Below are positions 8,736 to 17,437 of a stretch of 64,000 bases of DNA, one piece after another. The translations under genes and the position numbers were made by a program. The notes below the pieces were generated by a model. It saw only the letters and a program-made list of their open reading frames with translations, searched no databases and was not told where the DNA came from. The first letter of the stretch is position 1, and each line of letters begins with the position of its first letter. The stretch comes from Streptomyces spectabilis (GTDB lineage: Bacteria; Actinomycetota; Actinomycetes; Streptomycetales; Streptomycetaceae): positions 7,202,501-7,266,500 of the forward strand of contig NZ_CP023690.1 in the NCBI RefSeq assembly GCF_008704795.1, read 5' to 3'.

Positions 8736-10259
8736 GTGAGCAGCACCCTCTTCCGGACGAAGAAGGTCGAGCAGTCCATCCTCGACACCGAGGAGCCAGA
8801 GCACGCGCTCAAGAAATCCCTGTCCGCGCTCGATCTGACCGTCTTCGGCGTCGGCGTCATCATCGGCACCGGCATCTTCGTGCTCACCGGCACCGTCGCC
8901 AAGAACAACGCGGGCCCCTCCGTGGCCCTGGCCTTCGTCGTGGCCGGCGTCGTCTGCGCCCTCGCCGCGCTCTGCTACGCCGAGTTCGCGTCCACGCTCC
9001 CCGTGGCCGGGTCCGCGTACACGTTCTCGTACGCCTCGCTCGGCGAACTGCCCGCCTGGATCATCGGCTGGGACCTGGTCCTGGAGTTCGCGCTCGGCAC
9101 GGCGGTGGTCGCCGTCGGCTGGTCCGGGTACATCGCCTCGCTGCTCGACAACGCGGGCTGGCAGCTGCCGGAGGCCCTCAGCGGCAGGGACGGCGCCGAC
9201 GGCTTCGGCTTCGACATCCTCGCCGCGGCCCTGGTCCTGGTGCTCACCGGCATCCTCGTGCTCGGCATGAAGCTCTCCGCGCGGATCACCTCGATCGTCG
9301 TCGCCATCAAGGTGATCGTCGTCCTCGTGGTGATCGTCGCGGGTGCCTTCTTCATCAAGGGCGACAACTACGACCCGTTCATCCCCGAGTCCCAGGCCGT
9401 GGAGGCGGGCAGCGGCCTGCACTCCCCGCTGATCCAGCTGATGTTCGGCTGGGCGCCGTCCAACTTCGGCGTGCTGGGCATCTTCACCGCCGCCTCGGTC
9501 GTCTTCTTCGCCTTCATCGGCTTCGACATCGTCGCCACCGCCGCGGAGGAGACCAAGAACCCGCAGCGGGACATGCCGCGCGGCATCCTGGGCTCGCTGC
9601 TCATCTGCACGACGCTCTACGTGGCCGTGTCGATCGTCGTCACCGGCATGCAGCACTACAGCCAGCTGTCCGTGGACGCCCCGCTCGCCGACGCCTTCAA
9701 GGCCACCGGGCACCCCTGGTACGCGGGCTTCATCAGCTTCGGCGCCGCCGTCGGCCTGACCACGGTCTGCATGATCCTGCTTCTCGGCCAGACCCGGGTG
9801 TTCTTCGCGATGAGCCGCGACGGGCTGCTCCCGCGGTTCTTCTCCCGCGTCCACCCGCGCTTCAAGACCCCGCACCGGCCGACCATCCTCCTCGGTGTGA
9901 TCATCGCCGTCGTGGCCGGGTTCACCCCCCTGAGCGAACTCGCCGAGCTGGTGAACATCGGCACGCTCTTCGCCTTCGTGATCGTCGCGGTCAGCGTGAT
10001 CATCCTCCGGCGCACCCGCCCCGATCTGCACCGCTCCTTCCGCACGCCGTGGGTGCCGGTCCTGCCGATCGCCTCTGTCGCCGCCTCGCTGTGGCTGATG
10101 CTCAACCTGCCCGCCGAGACCTGGGTCCGCTTCGCCGGCTGGATGCTCCTCGGCGTCGTCGTCTACTTCCTCTACGGGCGCTCGCACAGCCGCCTCGGGC
10201 AGCACGAGGAGACCAGCGTGGGCGAGGTCCTGCGCCCGCCGGGCCGCGACACCGAGTGA
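8736..10259 (+). CDS. APC-family amino acid permease
   Basis: Integral membrane transporter (507 aa) with about twelve membrane segments, of the cationic amino-acid/polyamine branch of the APC superfamily. The first segment carries the family motif GVGVIIGTGIFVLTG, and FFAFIGFDIVATAAEE marks the segment 6 region. It likely exchanges or imports amino acids by proton or amino-acid coupling; the substrate is unknown. GTG 8736 is preferred for its GGGAGG ribosome site 8 bases upstream and a short cytoplasmic N-terminus (MSSTLFRTKKVEQ). Upstream in-frame starts add a low-complexity leader. Followed by a very strong bidirectional hairpin. Confidence 0.85.
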   Translation: MSSTLFRTKKVEQSILDTEEPEHALKKSLSALDLTVFGVGVIIGTGIFVLTGTVAKNNAGPSVALAFVVAGVVCALAALCYAEFASTLPVAGSAYTFSYASLGELPAWIIGWDLVLEFALGTAVVAVGWSGYIASLLDNAGWQLPEALSGRDGADGFGFDILAAALVLVLTGILVLGMKLSARITSIVVAIKVIVVLVVIVAGAFFIKGDNYDPFIPESQAVEAGSGLHSPLIQLMFGWAPSNFGVLGIFTAASVVFFAFIGFDIVATAAEETKNPQRDMPRGILGSLLICTTLYVAVSIVVTGMQHYSQLSVDAPLADAFKATGHPWYAGFISFGAAVGLTTVCMILLLGQTRVFFAMSRDGLLPRFFSRVHPRFKTPHRPTILLGVIIAVVAGFTPLSELAELVNIGTLFAFVIVAVSVIILRRTRPDLHRSFRTPWVPVLPIASVAASLWLMLNLPAETWVRFAGWMLLGVVVYFLYGRSHSRLGQHEETSVGEVLRPPGRDTE

Positions 10260-10272
10260 CCGGGACCGCGTA

Positions 10273-10324
10273 GCACTCCGGCCCCGTAGGTCCCGTCGGA
10301 ACGGGACCTACGGGGCCGGAGTGC
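10273..10324. terminator. Bidirectional terminator between convergent genes
   Basis: Perfect 24-bp stem (10273-10296 with 10301-10324) with a 4-base loop. It sits between the plus-strand permease stop and the minus-strand lipoprotein stop, so it can serve both transcripts. Confidence 0.9.
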
Positions 10325-10330
10325 GTGCGG

Positions 10331-11398
10331 CTACGATCCCGCCCGCCGCCAGCCCCGCGTCACCTCGGCCATGGCCGCCACGGCGGCCCGCCGGTGCTTC
10401 CGCTCCCCGCGCAGCTTCGGGGCGAACTCCACGTGCAGGAACTCGGTCTCCTGCTCGGCGGCGTCACGGCCCTGCATATTGGTGCGGCCTTCCAGGGGGC
10501 AGGAGCGGGCCCAGGCGCGGCAGACCTCGTAGCCCCGGCGGCGCAGCGCGTCCGCGAGGTCGCGGCCCGCGGCGACGGCCACGCGGCCCTTGCCGGTGGA
10601 GGCGACCACGTCGTGGTCCGGCGCCGAGTCGTCCGCCATGCCGTGGATCTGGATGCCGGGCAGACCGCGCCGCGCCAGCTCGTCGCAGATGGCGTGGAAC
10701 ACGCTCCTCCGCCGGTGCGCCACATCCGCCTCGTTGCCGCGGCCCGCTTTGCGATGTGCGCCAGCGATGATCAGCACGCCGCCCGGTGAACGCCGCATGA
10801 GCTGGACGCCGAGCCGCTCGGTGTTCTTGTCGGCCACGGGGTGCGGCACCTGCGCGGACCAGCGCACGGGGGAGTCGAGGTCCACGTAGACCCGGCCCCA
10901 GCCGCGCGGCGCGGGGGCGTGGTCGGAGCGGTCGGTGACCTCGGCGTACCGGCGTCCGGTGGCCGCGTCGGTGATCGTCCGCACCGTGAAGTCCACGTCG
11001 GAGAGACGGCGCTCGGCCCGCTCCCGCTTCCGGCCGACGAGCAGGGCGACGCCCTCGGCGACCTTGCGGCGCTCGACGGCCGTGGGGCGCCGGTAGCCGG
11101 TGTCCGCGGCGAAGTCCGACGTGTAGTCGGTGACCAGGCGCTCCAGGTCCTCCTCGTCGCTGCCGTCCGCGTCGGTGGGGCGGCCGCCCGGCGTCGAGGG
11201 CGCGGGGGAGGAGCGCTCGTGTTCCGGGGACCGGGTCCCGTCCGACGCGGCGGGGCGCCGCTCCTCGTCGGACGGCGAGCCGCACTGCGTGAGGCTCGCC
11301 ACGGCGACGAGCGCGAGGGCGGCCCCGGTGAGCCGGCCGAGGGGACGAACTCGGCGCCGCTTTGCGTTTGTTATCGACCGAATTGGAGGGTGAGTCAT
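10331..11398 (-). CDS. Putative secreted lipoprotein of unknown function
   Basis: 355 aa. A basic N-region (KRRRVRPLGR) and hydrophobic stretch end in a lipobox-like SLTQC (Cys39), then a Ser/Pro/Glu-rich linker, then a globular domain. That domain has spaced conserved-looking polar motifs (VPHPVADKNTE, IAGAHRKA, ADVAHRRRS, QIHGMADD, FLHVEF). The His/Asp/Glu pattern suggests a metal-dependent hydrolase, but I cannot place it in a named family. The ATG at 11398 is chosen; a GTG at 11428 has a better ribosome site (GGGAGG) but a spacing of only 3 bases. It is divergent from capA, with the start regions overlapping. Confidence 0.6.
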   Translation of the reverse strand: MTHPPIRSITNAKRRRVRPLGRLTGAALALVAVASLTQCGSPSDEERRPAASDGTRSPEHERSSPAPSTPGGRPTDADGSDEEDLERLVTDYTSDFAADTGYRRPTAVERRKVAEGVALLVGRKRERAERRLSDVDFTVRTITDAATGRRYAEVTDRSDHAPAPRGWGRVYVDLDSPVRWSAQVPHPVADKNTERLGVQLMRRSPGGVLIIAGAHRKAGRGNEADVAHRRRSVFHAICDELARRGLPGIQIHGMADDSAPDHDVVASTGKGRVAVAAGRDLADALRRRGYEVCRAWARSCPLEGRTNMQGRDAAEQETEFLHVEFAPKLRGERKHRRAAVAAMAEVTRGWRRAGS

Positions 11399-11422
11399 GG
11401 TTGTATAAAGATATCCTCGTGA
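11383..11422. promoter_or_regulatory. Compact divergent start region, possibly leaderless transcripts
   Basis: The two divergent reading frames begin only about 20 bp apart. On the plus strand TATAAAG (11404-11410) lies 8 bases before GTG 11419 / ATG 11422, and there is no Shine-Dalgarno. That is the geometry of a -10 box feeding a leaderless message. On the minus strand TTTATA lies 5-6 bases before ATG 11398. AT-rich for this genome. Confidence 0.4.
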
Positions 11423-12621
11423 TGACACGTCCCTCCCGCAGGCTAATAACGACCTGCGCAGCCTCGCTCGCCCTTCTGGCGGGCACCGCGTGCGGCCCCT
11501 TCGGCGGCGATGACGACAAGGCCTCCGACGGCGGCCCCTCGTTCACCGTCGCCGCCGCGGGCGACATCCTCATCCACCCCCAACTCACCGAGCAGGCCCG
11601 CAAGGACGCCAAGGTGACCGGCAAGGGTGAGAAGGGCATCGACTTCGGCCCGATGCTGGCCGGCATCAAGCCCGTCATCAGCAAGGCCGACCTCGGGATC
11701 TGTCACTTCGAGCCGGTCGTGAGCAAGCCGGAGGGGCCCTTCCAGAGCTACCCGGACTTCCTGGTGCCGCCGCAGATCACCACGGCGGTCAAGGGCGTCG
11801 GCTACGACCAGTGCTCCAGTGTGTCCAACCACACGCTCGACCACGGCCCCAAGGGCGTCACGCGCACCCTGAACGCCCTGGACAAGGCGGGTCTGAAGCA
11901 CACCGGTTCGGCGCGCAGCGCGGCCGAGGCGAAGAAGCCGCTGATCACCACCGTCAAGGGCGTCAAGGTCGGGCAGATCGCCTTCGCCTTCGGCTTCAAC
12001 GGCCGCGAGGTGCCCAAGGACAAGCCCTGGATCGTCAACCAGAACGACTTCGACAAGATCGCGGCGGCCGAGAAGGCCACCCGCGCCGCCGGTGCCGACG
12101 TGGTGATCCTCAGCATCCACTGGGGCCGCGAGAACCAGCCCAACGCCAGCACCCCGCAGATCAAGCTCGCCCGCCGCATCGCGGAGGAGACCGGGATCAA
12201 CCTGGTCATCGGCCACCACGCGCACGTGGTCCAGCCGATGGAGAAGATCGGCGACACCTGGATCGCGTACGGACTCGGCAACCAGGTCGCCCGGCACGAC
12301 GTGCCCAGCGGACTGACCGAGGAGGGCGCCATCGGCTGGTTCACCTTCTCCAAGCGCGGCGGCAAGTGGGACATCGACGCCAAGTACGTGCCCACCTTCA
12401 CGGAGATCCCGCCGGACCCGGACGAGACCGGGGAACTGCCCAAGGGCGCCGTCAAGGACCACCGGCTGCTCGATGTCGCGGCCACGCTGCGTGACGGCAA
12501 GGACTTGAGCGAGGAGCGGCGTTCGCGCTACCGCCTCGCCTTCGAGCGCACCCAGGGCACGCTCCTCAACCGCGGCGCCGGCCAGGACGGCCTCAAGGCC
12601 CTGGAAGACCTGCCGGACTGA
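11422..12621 (+). CDS. capA: CapA/PgsA-family lipoprotein (poly-gamma-glutamate type)
   Basis: Exported lipoprotein (399 aa) with lipobox LAGTAC (Cys24) and a PGA_cap metallophosphatase-like domain. Visible motifs are AAAGDILIHPQ (D48, H52), SNHTLDHG (N136, H137, D140), IHWGRE (H233) and GHHAHVVQPME (H265-H268), all expected metal or substrate ligands. CapA/PgsA is needed for synthesis or export of poly-gamma-glutamate in Bacillus. Here it precedes PgsB and PgsC homologues with one large membrane protein between, so a role in the same polymer system is likely. The first codons include rare CTA and ATA. It could start at GTG 11419. Confidence 0.85.
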   Translation: MTRPSRRLITTCAASLALLAGTACGPFGGDDDKASDGGPSFTVAAAGDILIHPQLTEQARKDAKVTGKGEKGIDFGPMLAGIKPVISKADLGICHFEPVVSKPEGPFQSYPDFLVPPQITTAVKGVGYDQCSSVSNHTLDHGPKGVTRTLNALDKAGLKHTGSARSAAEAKKPLITTVKGVKVGQIAFAFGFNGREVPKDKPWIVNQNDFDKIAAAEKATRAAGADVVILSIHWGRENQPNASTPQIKLARRIAEETGINLVIGHHAHVVQPMEKIGDTWIAYGLGNQVARHDVPSGLTEEGAIGWFTFSKRGGKWDIDAKYVPTFTEIPPDPDETGELPKGAVKDHRLLDVAATLRDGKDLSEERRSRYRLAFERTQGTLLNRGAGQDGLKALEDLPD

Positions 12622-12674
12622 AACATTCCGTGAAGCCTGGTTTAACGCCAGGTCATGGAGGAGCGGCTGCCCAC

Positions 12675-12723
12675 GAGGTGGCAAGAGAGTGATCTTTGAC
12701 GTAGGTCACATCTTGCCAACCTC
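12675..12723. promoter_or_regulatory. Nested inverted repeat upstream of the double-HAMP/pgsBC operon
   Basis: GAGGTGGCAAGA and TCTTGCCAACCTC are inverted copies with one bulged base. Inside them is a second short repeat GTGA / TCAC. It can form a bulged stem-loop in RNA or act as a two-part operator. It lies about 140 bp before the TTG start of the next gene and 54 bp after capA. Either a capA terminator or a regulatory element; undecided. Confidence 0.45.
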
Positions 12724-12858
12724 GTACATCCATTCCCGCCTCCCGCGGGTCAAGACCTTCCGATCGCACTCGCGTGCGCCCGGGCGCCGCCGTGCGCCCG
12801 CCCTGTCGATTCCGTACTCAGTGTCACGACCGTGTCACTCCAGGAGAGGAGCTCCCCC

Positions 12859-15147
12859 TTGGCCGCTTCGCCCACGAAGCGGCGGCACAAGGTCCGCCGA
12901 AGGACCGACATGTCACTCATCGGCGGCATCCGCCCGCCGATCGCCGTGCTGTCGGTCCTGCTCCTCGCCCTGGCGGGTATCACCGCCCTCACCCTCGGCC
13001 GCGTCGGTCAGGACGCGGTACCGAAGGCCGTCAAGCAGTCCCAGCAGCACTTCGCCGAGGACGGCGCCATCGCGCTCCGCGCCTCCATCGACGAGTCCGT
13101 CACCGACCTGACCCGCACCGCGGGCCTGTTCAGCGCCGGCGACCCGGTGCCCGCCGACGCCGTGCTCGACAAGATCGGCAGCGTCTACCAGAAGTGGATG
13201 GGCACCGCCGTCGTCGAGATCCGGTCCGGCAAGCTGCTCGCCGCGCGCGGCGAGAACGTGCCGCTCGCCGCCATCGACCGCTCCAAGCTCAAGGACGACG
13301 ACGGCCTCCAGCCGCGCATGGTCCGCCTGGAGAACGGCGAGACCCGTCTGCTCGCCTTCGCCGTGCTCAGCTGGAAGGGCCAGCCGCAGCAGCTGCTCGT
13401 CGCCTCCACCAGCCTGCGCTTCCCCGGCATCAGCCTCGGCAACTTCCGCGCCATCGCCGTCGTCGGCCAGGACGGCAACCTCCTGAGCACCGACGGCATC
13501 CCGGAGCCCGAGCAGGTGCTCACCGACCTCCAGCGCAAGGAGGTCAAGCAGTCCAACAAGCAGCTCAAGGCGTTCGCCAAGGCCGCGGCGAAGAAGTCGC
13601 GCCAGCACCCGCTGATGTCCAAGGAGCCCGGCTCCGGCGGCTACAAGGGCGTCAGCGGCTACCTCATCGGCGACAGCTTCCTCTCCGAGCGGTCCGTCGC
13701 CGGCTACGCCACCCTGGCCGCCCCCGAGCCGGGCGAGCAGACCGTGGCGACCCGGCTCGGCCTCAGCGTCGTCGCCATGCAGCCCGTCGCCGAGGACGAG
13801 GACCGGGCCGAGAGCTCCGCGTTCGGCCTGATCGCCGCGGGCGCCCTGCTGCTCATCGGCGGCGTCACGGTCTTCCTGCTCCTGCGCACCGTGCAGCGCC
13901 CGCTGATCCGGCTCTTCCTGGAGAGCCGCCGCCTGACCCGCGGCGACCTGAACCGCCCGGTGACCGTGCCCAAGTCCGGCGAGGCCGCCCGCATCGGCGC
14001 CGCCCTCGAACGGCTGCGGCGCCAGCTCCTCGGCGAACCGGCCGCGGCGGGCGAGACCCCCGCGCGCCGCCGCAGGTTCGGCAGCCGCACCCTCGTCGCG
14101 GTCTGCGGCGTGCTCCTGCTCCTCTGGTCGGCACCGCTGCTGCTCCTGATCAACCGCGCCGGGGACGACGTCCAGGTGCCGCAGCAGCTCGTCAACGACC
14201 AGCGCGAGCGCACCGACACCCTCACCGACCGGGTCCGCCGCGCCCTCAACGAGGGCCACGCCGACCTCACCTCGGTGGCCTCCCTCATCGGCGCCCGCAC
14301 CGAGCCCGACCAGATGGGCAAGGTCCTCGAAAGCACCCTGAACCAGCACAGCCGCTACCGGTCCCTGTACGTCCTCGACAAGGACGGCAAGGTCCTGTCG
14401 AAGGCGGGCCAGGACCCGCGCAGCCCCTCCGGCAAGGAGCCGTCCGACGAGGCCATCCGGGTGCTCGACGACGGCGGCAAGGAGCCGGTGATCATCGGCA
14501 CCGCCGAGGTGCCGGGCCGCGGCGGCGCCGCCGTCGTGGGCGAGTTCCGCATCGACTTCCTCAACTCGCTGCTCAAGCGCCCCGGCCTCGGCGCGGTCCG
14601 CGTCGTCGACAAGGACCGCAAGGTCATCGGCGGCAACACCGGCTACTTCGAGTTCGAGGGCCTGCCCGGCGGGCGCCTCAACGCGCTCGTCGAGGGCACC
14701 AGCCAGAAGGTCGGCCTCAGCCCCCGGCCGAGCGGTGTGCTCTACCGCGACGGCGGCGACATCCAGATCGCGGCCGCGGCCCCGTTCGTCGGCGGCGGCG
14801 CCGCCAAGGCGCTCGGCTGGACCGTGGTCAGCTGGCAGCCCGCCTCCCAGCTCCCGATCCCCGCGTACACGCTGCAGAACCGCACCGTCCTCGCGGGCAT
14901 GCTCGGCGTCACCGCGGCCGCGGCCTGTCTCGGCTGGCTGCACATCGTCGTCGTACGGCCGCTGCGCAAGCTCGCGGACCAGGCGGAGGCACTGGCCGAC
15001 GGCGACCGCAAGACCGTCCTGTACCCGGTCCACCACGACGAGGTCGGCGCCGTCACCCGCAGCCTGGAGCTCATCAGGCAGCAGCTGCCCACGGGCGCGC
15101 AGCGCAAGCGGGACGGCGTGTCGGCGCCGCTCGCCGGAAGGAACTGA
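12859..15147 (+). CDS. Large membrane sensor-like protein with two HAMP domains and no kinase
   Basis: 762 aa built as two similar halves. Each half has a membrane segment, an extracytoplasmic region of 220-300 residues, a second membrane segment and a HAMP-like coiled region. The first HAMP follows VTVFLLLRTVQRPLIRL; the last follows HIVVVRPLRKLADQAEALADGD. There is no histidine kinase, cyclase or methyl-accepting domain. Start TTG 12859 has AGGAG 7 bases upstream; GTG 12832 has none. It is 6 bp upstream of pgsB and so probably regulates or scaffolds polymer synthesis. This is an inference from position only. The extracellular parts may be Cache-like ligand sensors. Confidence 0.75.
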   Translation: MAASPTKRRHKVRRRTDMSLIGGIRPPIAVLSVLLLALAGITALTLGRVGQDAVPKAVKQSQQHFAEDGAIALRASIDESVTDLTRTAGLFSAGDPVPADAVLDKIGSVYQKWMGTAVVEIRSGKLLAARGENVPLAAIDRSKLKDDDGLQPRMVRLENGETRLLAFAVLSWKGQPQQLLVASTSLRFPGISLGNFRAIAVVGQDGNLLSTDGIPEPEQVLTDLQRKEVKQSNKQLKAFAKAAAKKSRQHPLMSKEPGSGGYKGVSGYLIGDSFLSERSVAGYATLAAPEPGEQTVATRLGLSVVAMQPVAEDEDRAESSAFGLIAAGALLLIGGVTVFLLLRTVQRPLIRLFLESRRLTRGDLNRPVTVPKSGEAARIGAALERLRRQLLGEPAAAGETPARRRRFGSRTLVAVCGVLLLLWSAPLLLLINRAGDDVQVPQQLVNDQRERTDTLTDRVRRALNEGHADLTSVASLIGARTEPDQMGKVLESTLNQHSRYRSLYVLDKDGKVLSKAGQDPRSPSGKEPSDEAIRVLDDGGKEPVIIGTAEVPGRGGAAVVGEFRIDFLNSLLKRPGLGAVRVVDKDRKVIGGNTGYFEFEGLPGGRLNALVEGTSQKVGLSPRPSGVLYRDGGDIQIAAAAPFVGGGAAKALGWTVVSWQPASQLPIPAYTLQNRTVLAGMLGVTAAAACLGWLHIVVVRPLRKLADQAEALADGDRKTVLYPVHHDEVGAVTRSLELIRQQLPTGAQRKRDGVSAPLAGRN

Positions 15148-15153
15148 ACCGCC

Positions 15154-16932
15154 GTGTACTTCCTCTTCACCGTCCTCGTGGTGTGCTGCGCCGTCCTGCT
15201 CGTCGCCGGAGTGATCGAGCAGCGGCGGCACTTCACGAACCTGGAGCACATACCGACGCGGGTGCTGGTCAACGGCATCCGCGGCAAGAGCTCCATCACC
15301 CGCCTGTGCGCGGGCGCGCTGCGCGGCGGCGACCTGACCACCGTCGCCAAGACCACCGGCACGGCCGCCCGGTTCATCCACCCGGACGCCACCGAGGAGC
15401 CGGTCTACCGCAAGTTCGGCATCGCCAACGTCGTCGAGCAGATCGGCATCGTGCGCCGCGCGGCGGCGTACAACCCGGACGCCCTGGTCATCGAGTGCAT
15501 GGCGGTCATGCCCGCGCTCCAGGAGATCAACCAGTCCAAGCTGATCCGCTCCACCATCGGCGTGCTCTGCAACGTCCGCGAGGACCACCTCGCCGAGATG
15601 GGTCCGACCCTGGACGACGTGGCGCGCTCCCTCTCCCGCTCCATGCCGGAGAACGGGATCTGCGTCACCGCGGAGAAGGACCGCTTCGACATCCTCAAGG
15701 AGGAGGCCGAGGCCCGGAACTGCGAGCTGATCTACGCCGACCCCGAGACGGTCACCGACGACGAGCTGCGCGGCTTCAGCTGGTTCACCTTCAAGGAGAA
15801 CGTGGCGATCGCGCTCAAGGTCGCCGAACTCCTCGGCGTCGGCCGCGAGGTCGCCCTCCAGGGCATGTACGACGCGCCGCCGGACCCCGGTGTGCTCTCC
15901 GTGGAGCGGTACGTCACCGAGGACAACAAGAAGCTCCGCTTCGCCAACGTCTTCGCGGCCAACGACCCCGAGTCGACGCTGATGAACATCAACCAGCTGC
16001 TCGACCTCGGCGCCATCCACCGGCCGCTCAACGTCGTCATCAACTGCCGCCCCGACCGCGTCGAGCGCAACGGCCAGATGGGCGAGATCATCCCCGACCT
16101 CCAGCCGGAGAAGGTCTTCGTCATCGGCCACCCCGCCAAGAGCGCCATCGACGCCATCCCCGCCGAGTGGCGCTCGCGCGCCGTCGACCTCGGCGGCGAC
16201 CGGCGCGACCCCGAGGAGTTCATGGGGCAGCTGCTCGGCCAGCTCGGCCAGGACTCCTCGCTCGTCGCCATCGGCAACATCCACGGCCAGGGCGAGGTGC
16301 TCCTGGAGCACCTCGCCGAACTCCCCGCCGACGAGAGCGAGGACCCCGCGCAGGCCCCGGCGGCCGCGCCCGCCGCCGCTGCCGCCGAGGGCGTCGTGGA
16401 GCGGACCCAGCCCACGCCGATGTACGAGCCGCACATCGACCCGTACCAGCACTACCCCGAGGCGTACGAGAACCGCTACGCCCACCACCAGCTCACCCCG
16501 GCCGCGCCCGTGCACGTGCCCGCCCAGCGCACCGCGGAGCAGCAGCCGTACGGGGCGTACCAGCAGCAGTACGAGCAGCAGTACGAGCAGCACCAGGGCT
16601 ACGACCAGCAGCAGTACGCCCAGCACGGACAGCAGGCGCAGTACGGGCAGCAGGGCTACGACCAGCACCAGCACCAGCAGTACGACGCGTACGCGGCGCA
16701 GGGCCACCAGGGCCACGCGCAGCAGGACGCCTACGCGCCGCAGGCGCCCTACGGCCAGGAGGCCGCGTACGAGCCCGCCCCGTACGAGGCGTACCCGCAC
16801 CAGCAGGTGCCGCACGCACCCGAGCCCCCTCAGCCCTCCGAGCCCCGCGGCCTGTTCGAGCCGCGCGTCCCGCCCGTCACCCCCGCCGCCGACGACACAC
16901 AGCAGTGGCACAGTCCAGGAGAGCCCCGTTGA
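15154..16932 (+). CDS. pgsB: Poly-gamma-glutamate synthase subunit PgsB/CapB with long Gln/Tyr-rich tail
   Basis: Membrane-anchored ATP-dependent amide ligase (592 aa), the catalytic subunit of gamma-polyglutamate synthases. An N-terminal membrane segment (residues 3-20) is followed by the P-loop NGIRGKSS (40-47) and the Mur-ligase-like core (FIHPDATEEP, VIECMAVMP, NVREDHLAEMGPT). The ligase core ends near residue 390, the usual family length. The last 200 residues are low complexity, dominated by Gln, Tyr, Ala and Pro (QQQYEQQYEQ-type repeats), and have no counterpart in Bacillus PgsB. GTG start, 6 bp after the double-HAMP gene; its stop overlaps the pgsC start. Confidence 0.9.
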   Translation: MYFLFTVLVVCCAVLLVAGVIEQRRHFTNLEHIPTRVLVNGIRGKSSITRLCAGALRGGDLTTVAKTTGTAARFIHPDATEEPVYRKFGIANVVEQIGIVRRAAAYNPDALVIECMAVMPALQEINQSKLIRSTIGVLCNVREDHLAEMGPTLDDVARSLSRSMPENGICVTAEKDRFDILKEEAEARNCELIYADPETVTDDELRGFSWFTFKENVAIALKVAELLGVGREVALQGMYDAPPDPGVLSVERYVTEDNKKLRFANVFAANDPESTLMNINQLLDLGAIHRPLNVVINCRPDRVERNGQMGEIIPDLQPEKVFVIGHPAKSAIDAIPAEWRSRAVDLGGDRRDPEEFMGQLLGQLGQDSSLVAIGNIHGQGEVLLEHLAELPADESEDPAQAPAAAPAAAAAEGVVERTQPTPMYEPHIDPYQHYPEAYENRYAHHQLTPAAPVHVPAQRTAEQQPYGAYQQQYEQQYEQHQGYDQQQYAQHGQQAQYGQQGYDQHQHQQYDAYAAQGHQGHAQQDAYAPQAPYGQEAAYEPAPYEAYPHQQVPHAPEPPQPSEPRGLFEPRVPPVTPAADDTQQWHSPGEPR

Positions 16933-17411
16933 TCCCCTCCGTCCTCACCCCCGAGATCGCCGCGATCGGGATCGCGCTCGGGCTGCTCTTCTCCCTGGTC
17001 TGCTATCTGACGACCAACCTCTCGCCCGGCGGCATGATCACGCCGGGCTGGCTCGCCCTGACCCTCGTCGAGGACCTCCAGCGCGCCGCCATGGTCGTCG
17101 GCGTCACCGTCCTGACGTACGTCTGCACGCTCCTCATGCAGCGCTTCATCATCCTGTACGGCAAGCGCCTGTTCGCCGCGGTCGTCCTGACCGGCGTGGT
17201 GCTCCAGGCCACCGTGATGATCGTGCTCTCCATCGAGTTCCCGCTGATGTACAGCAACCAGACCCTCGGCTTCATCGTGCCGGGCCTGATCGCCTACCAG
17301 CTCGTGCGCCAGCCCAAGGGCCCCACCCTGCTCGCCACGGGCTCGGTGACGCTCATGGCCTACGTCGTCCTCACCGCCGGGATTCTCCTCGGCTTCATGC
17401 CGTCCGCCTGA
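16929..17411 (+). CDS. pgsC: Poly-gamma-glutamate synthase subunit PgsC/CapC
   Basis: Small polytopic membrane protein (160 aa, about five membrane segments) of the PgsC/CapC family, which forms the membrane part of the synthase with PgsB. The family hallmark NLSPGGMITPGWLAL is at residues 34-48. The TTG start overlaps the pgsB stop (TTGA), with AGGAG 7 bases upstream, so translation is coupled to pgsB. Length and topology are as in Bacillus PgsC. Confidence 0.9.
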   Translation: MIPSVLTPEIAAIGIALGLLFSLVCYLTTNLSPGGMITPGWLALTLVEDLQRAAMVVGVTVLTYVCTLLMQRFIILYGKRLFAAVVLTGVVLQATVMIVLSIEFPLMYSNQTLGFIVPGLIAYQLVRQPKGPTLLATGSVTLMAYVVLTAGILLGFMPSA

Positions 17412-17437
17412 CCTCGGCCTGACTTCCGGAGCCTCAC

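Noticed and set aside
6587..10205. Long minus-strand frames opposite dxs and the amino-acid permease
   Set aside because: Antisense shadows with biased composition; the plus-strand products are clearly recognisable enzymes and transporters.
12913..16911. Very long minus-strand open frame (over 1300 codons) opposite the pgs operon
   Set aside because: Shadow of the plus-strand genes caused by high third-position GC; Val/Gly/Asp/Leu-biased composition, no ribosome site, no domain.
17412..17437. c-di-AMP (ydaO-type) riboswitch before the NlpC/P60 gene
   Set aside because: Such switches precede some Streptomyces NlpC/P60 genes, but only 26 bp separate this gene from pgsC and no conserved ydaO core was seen.
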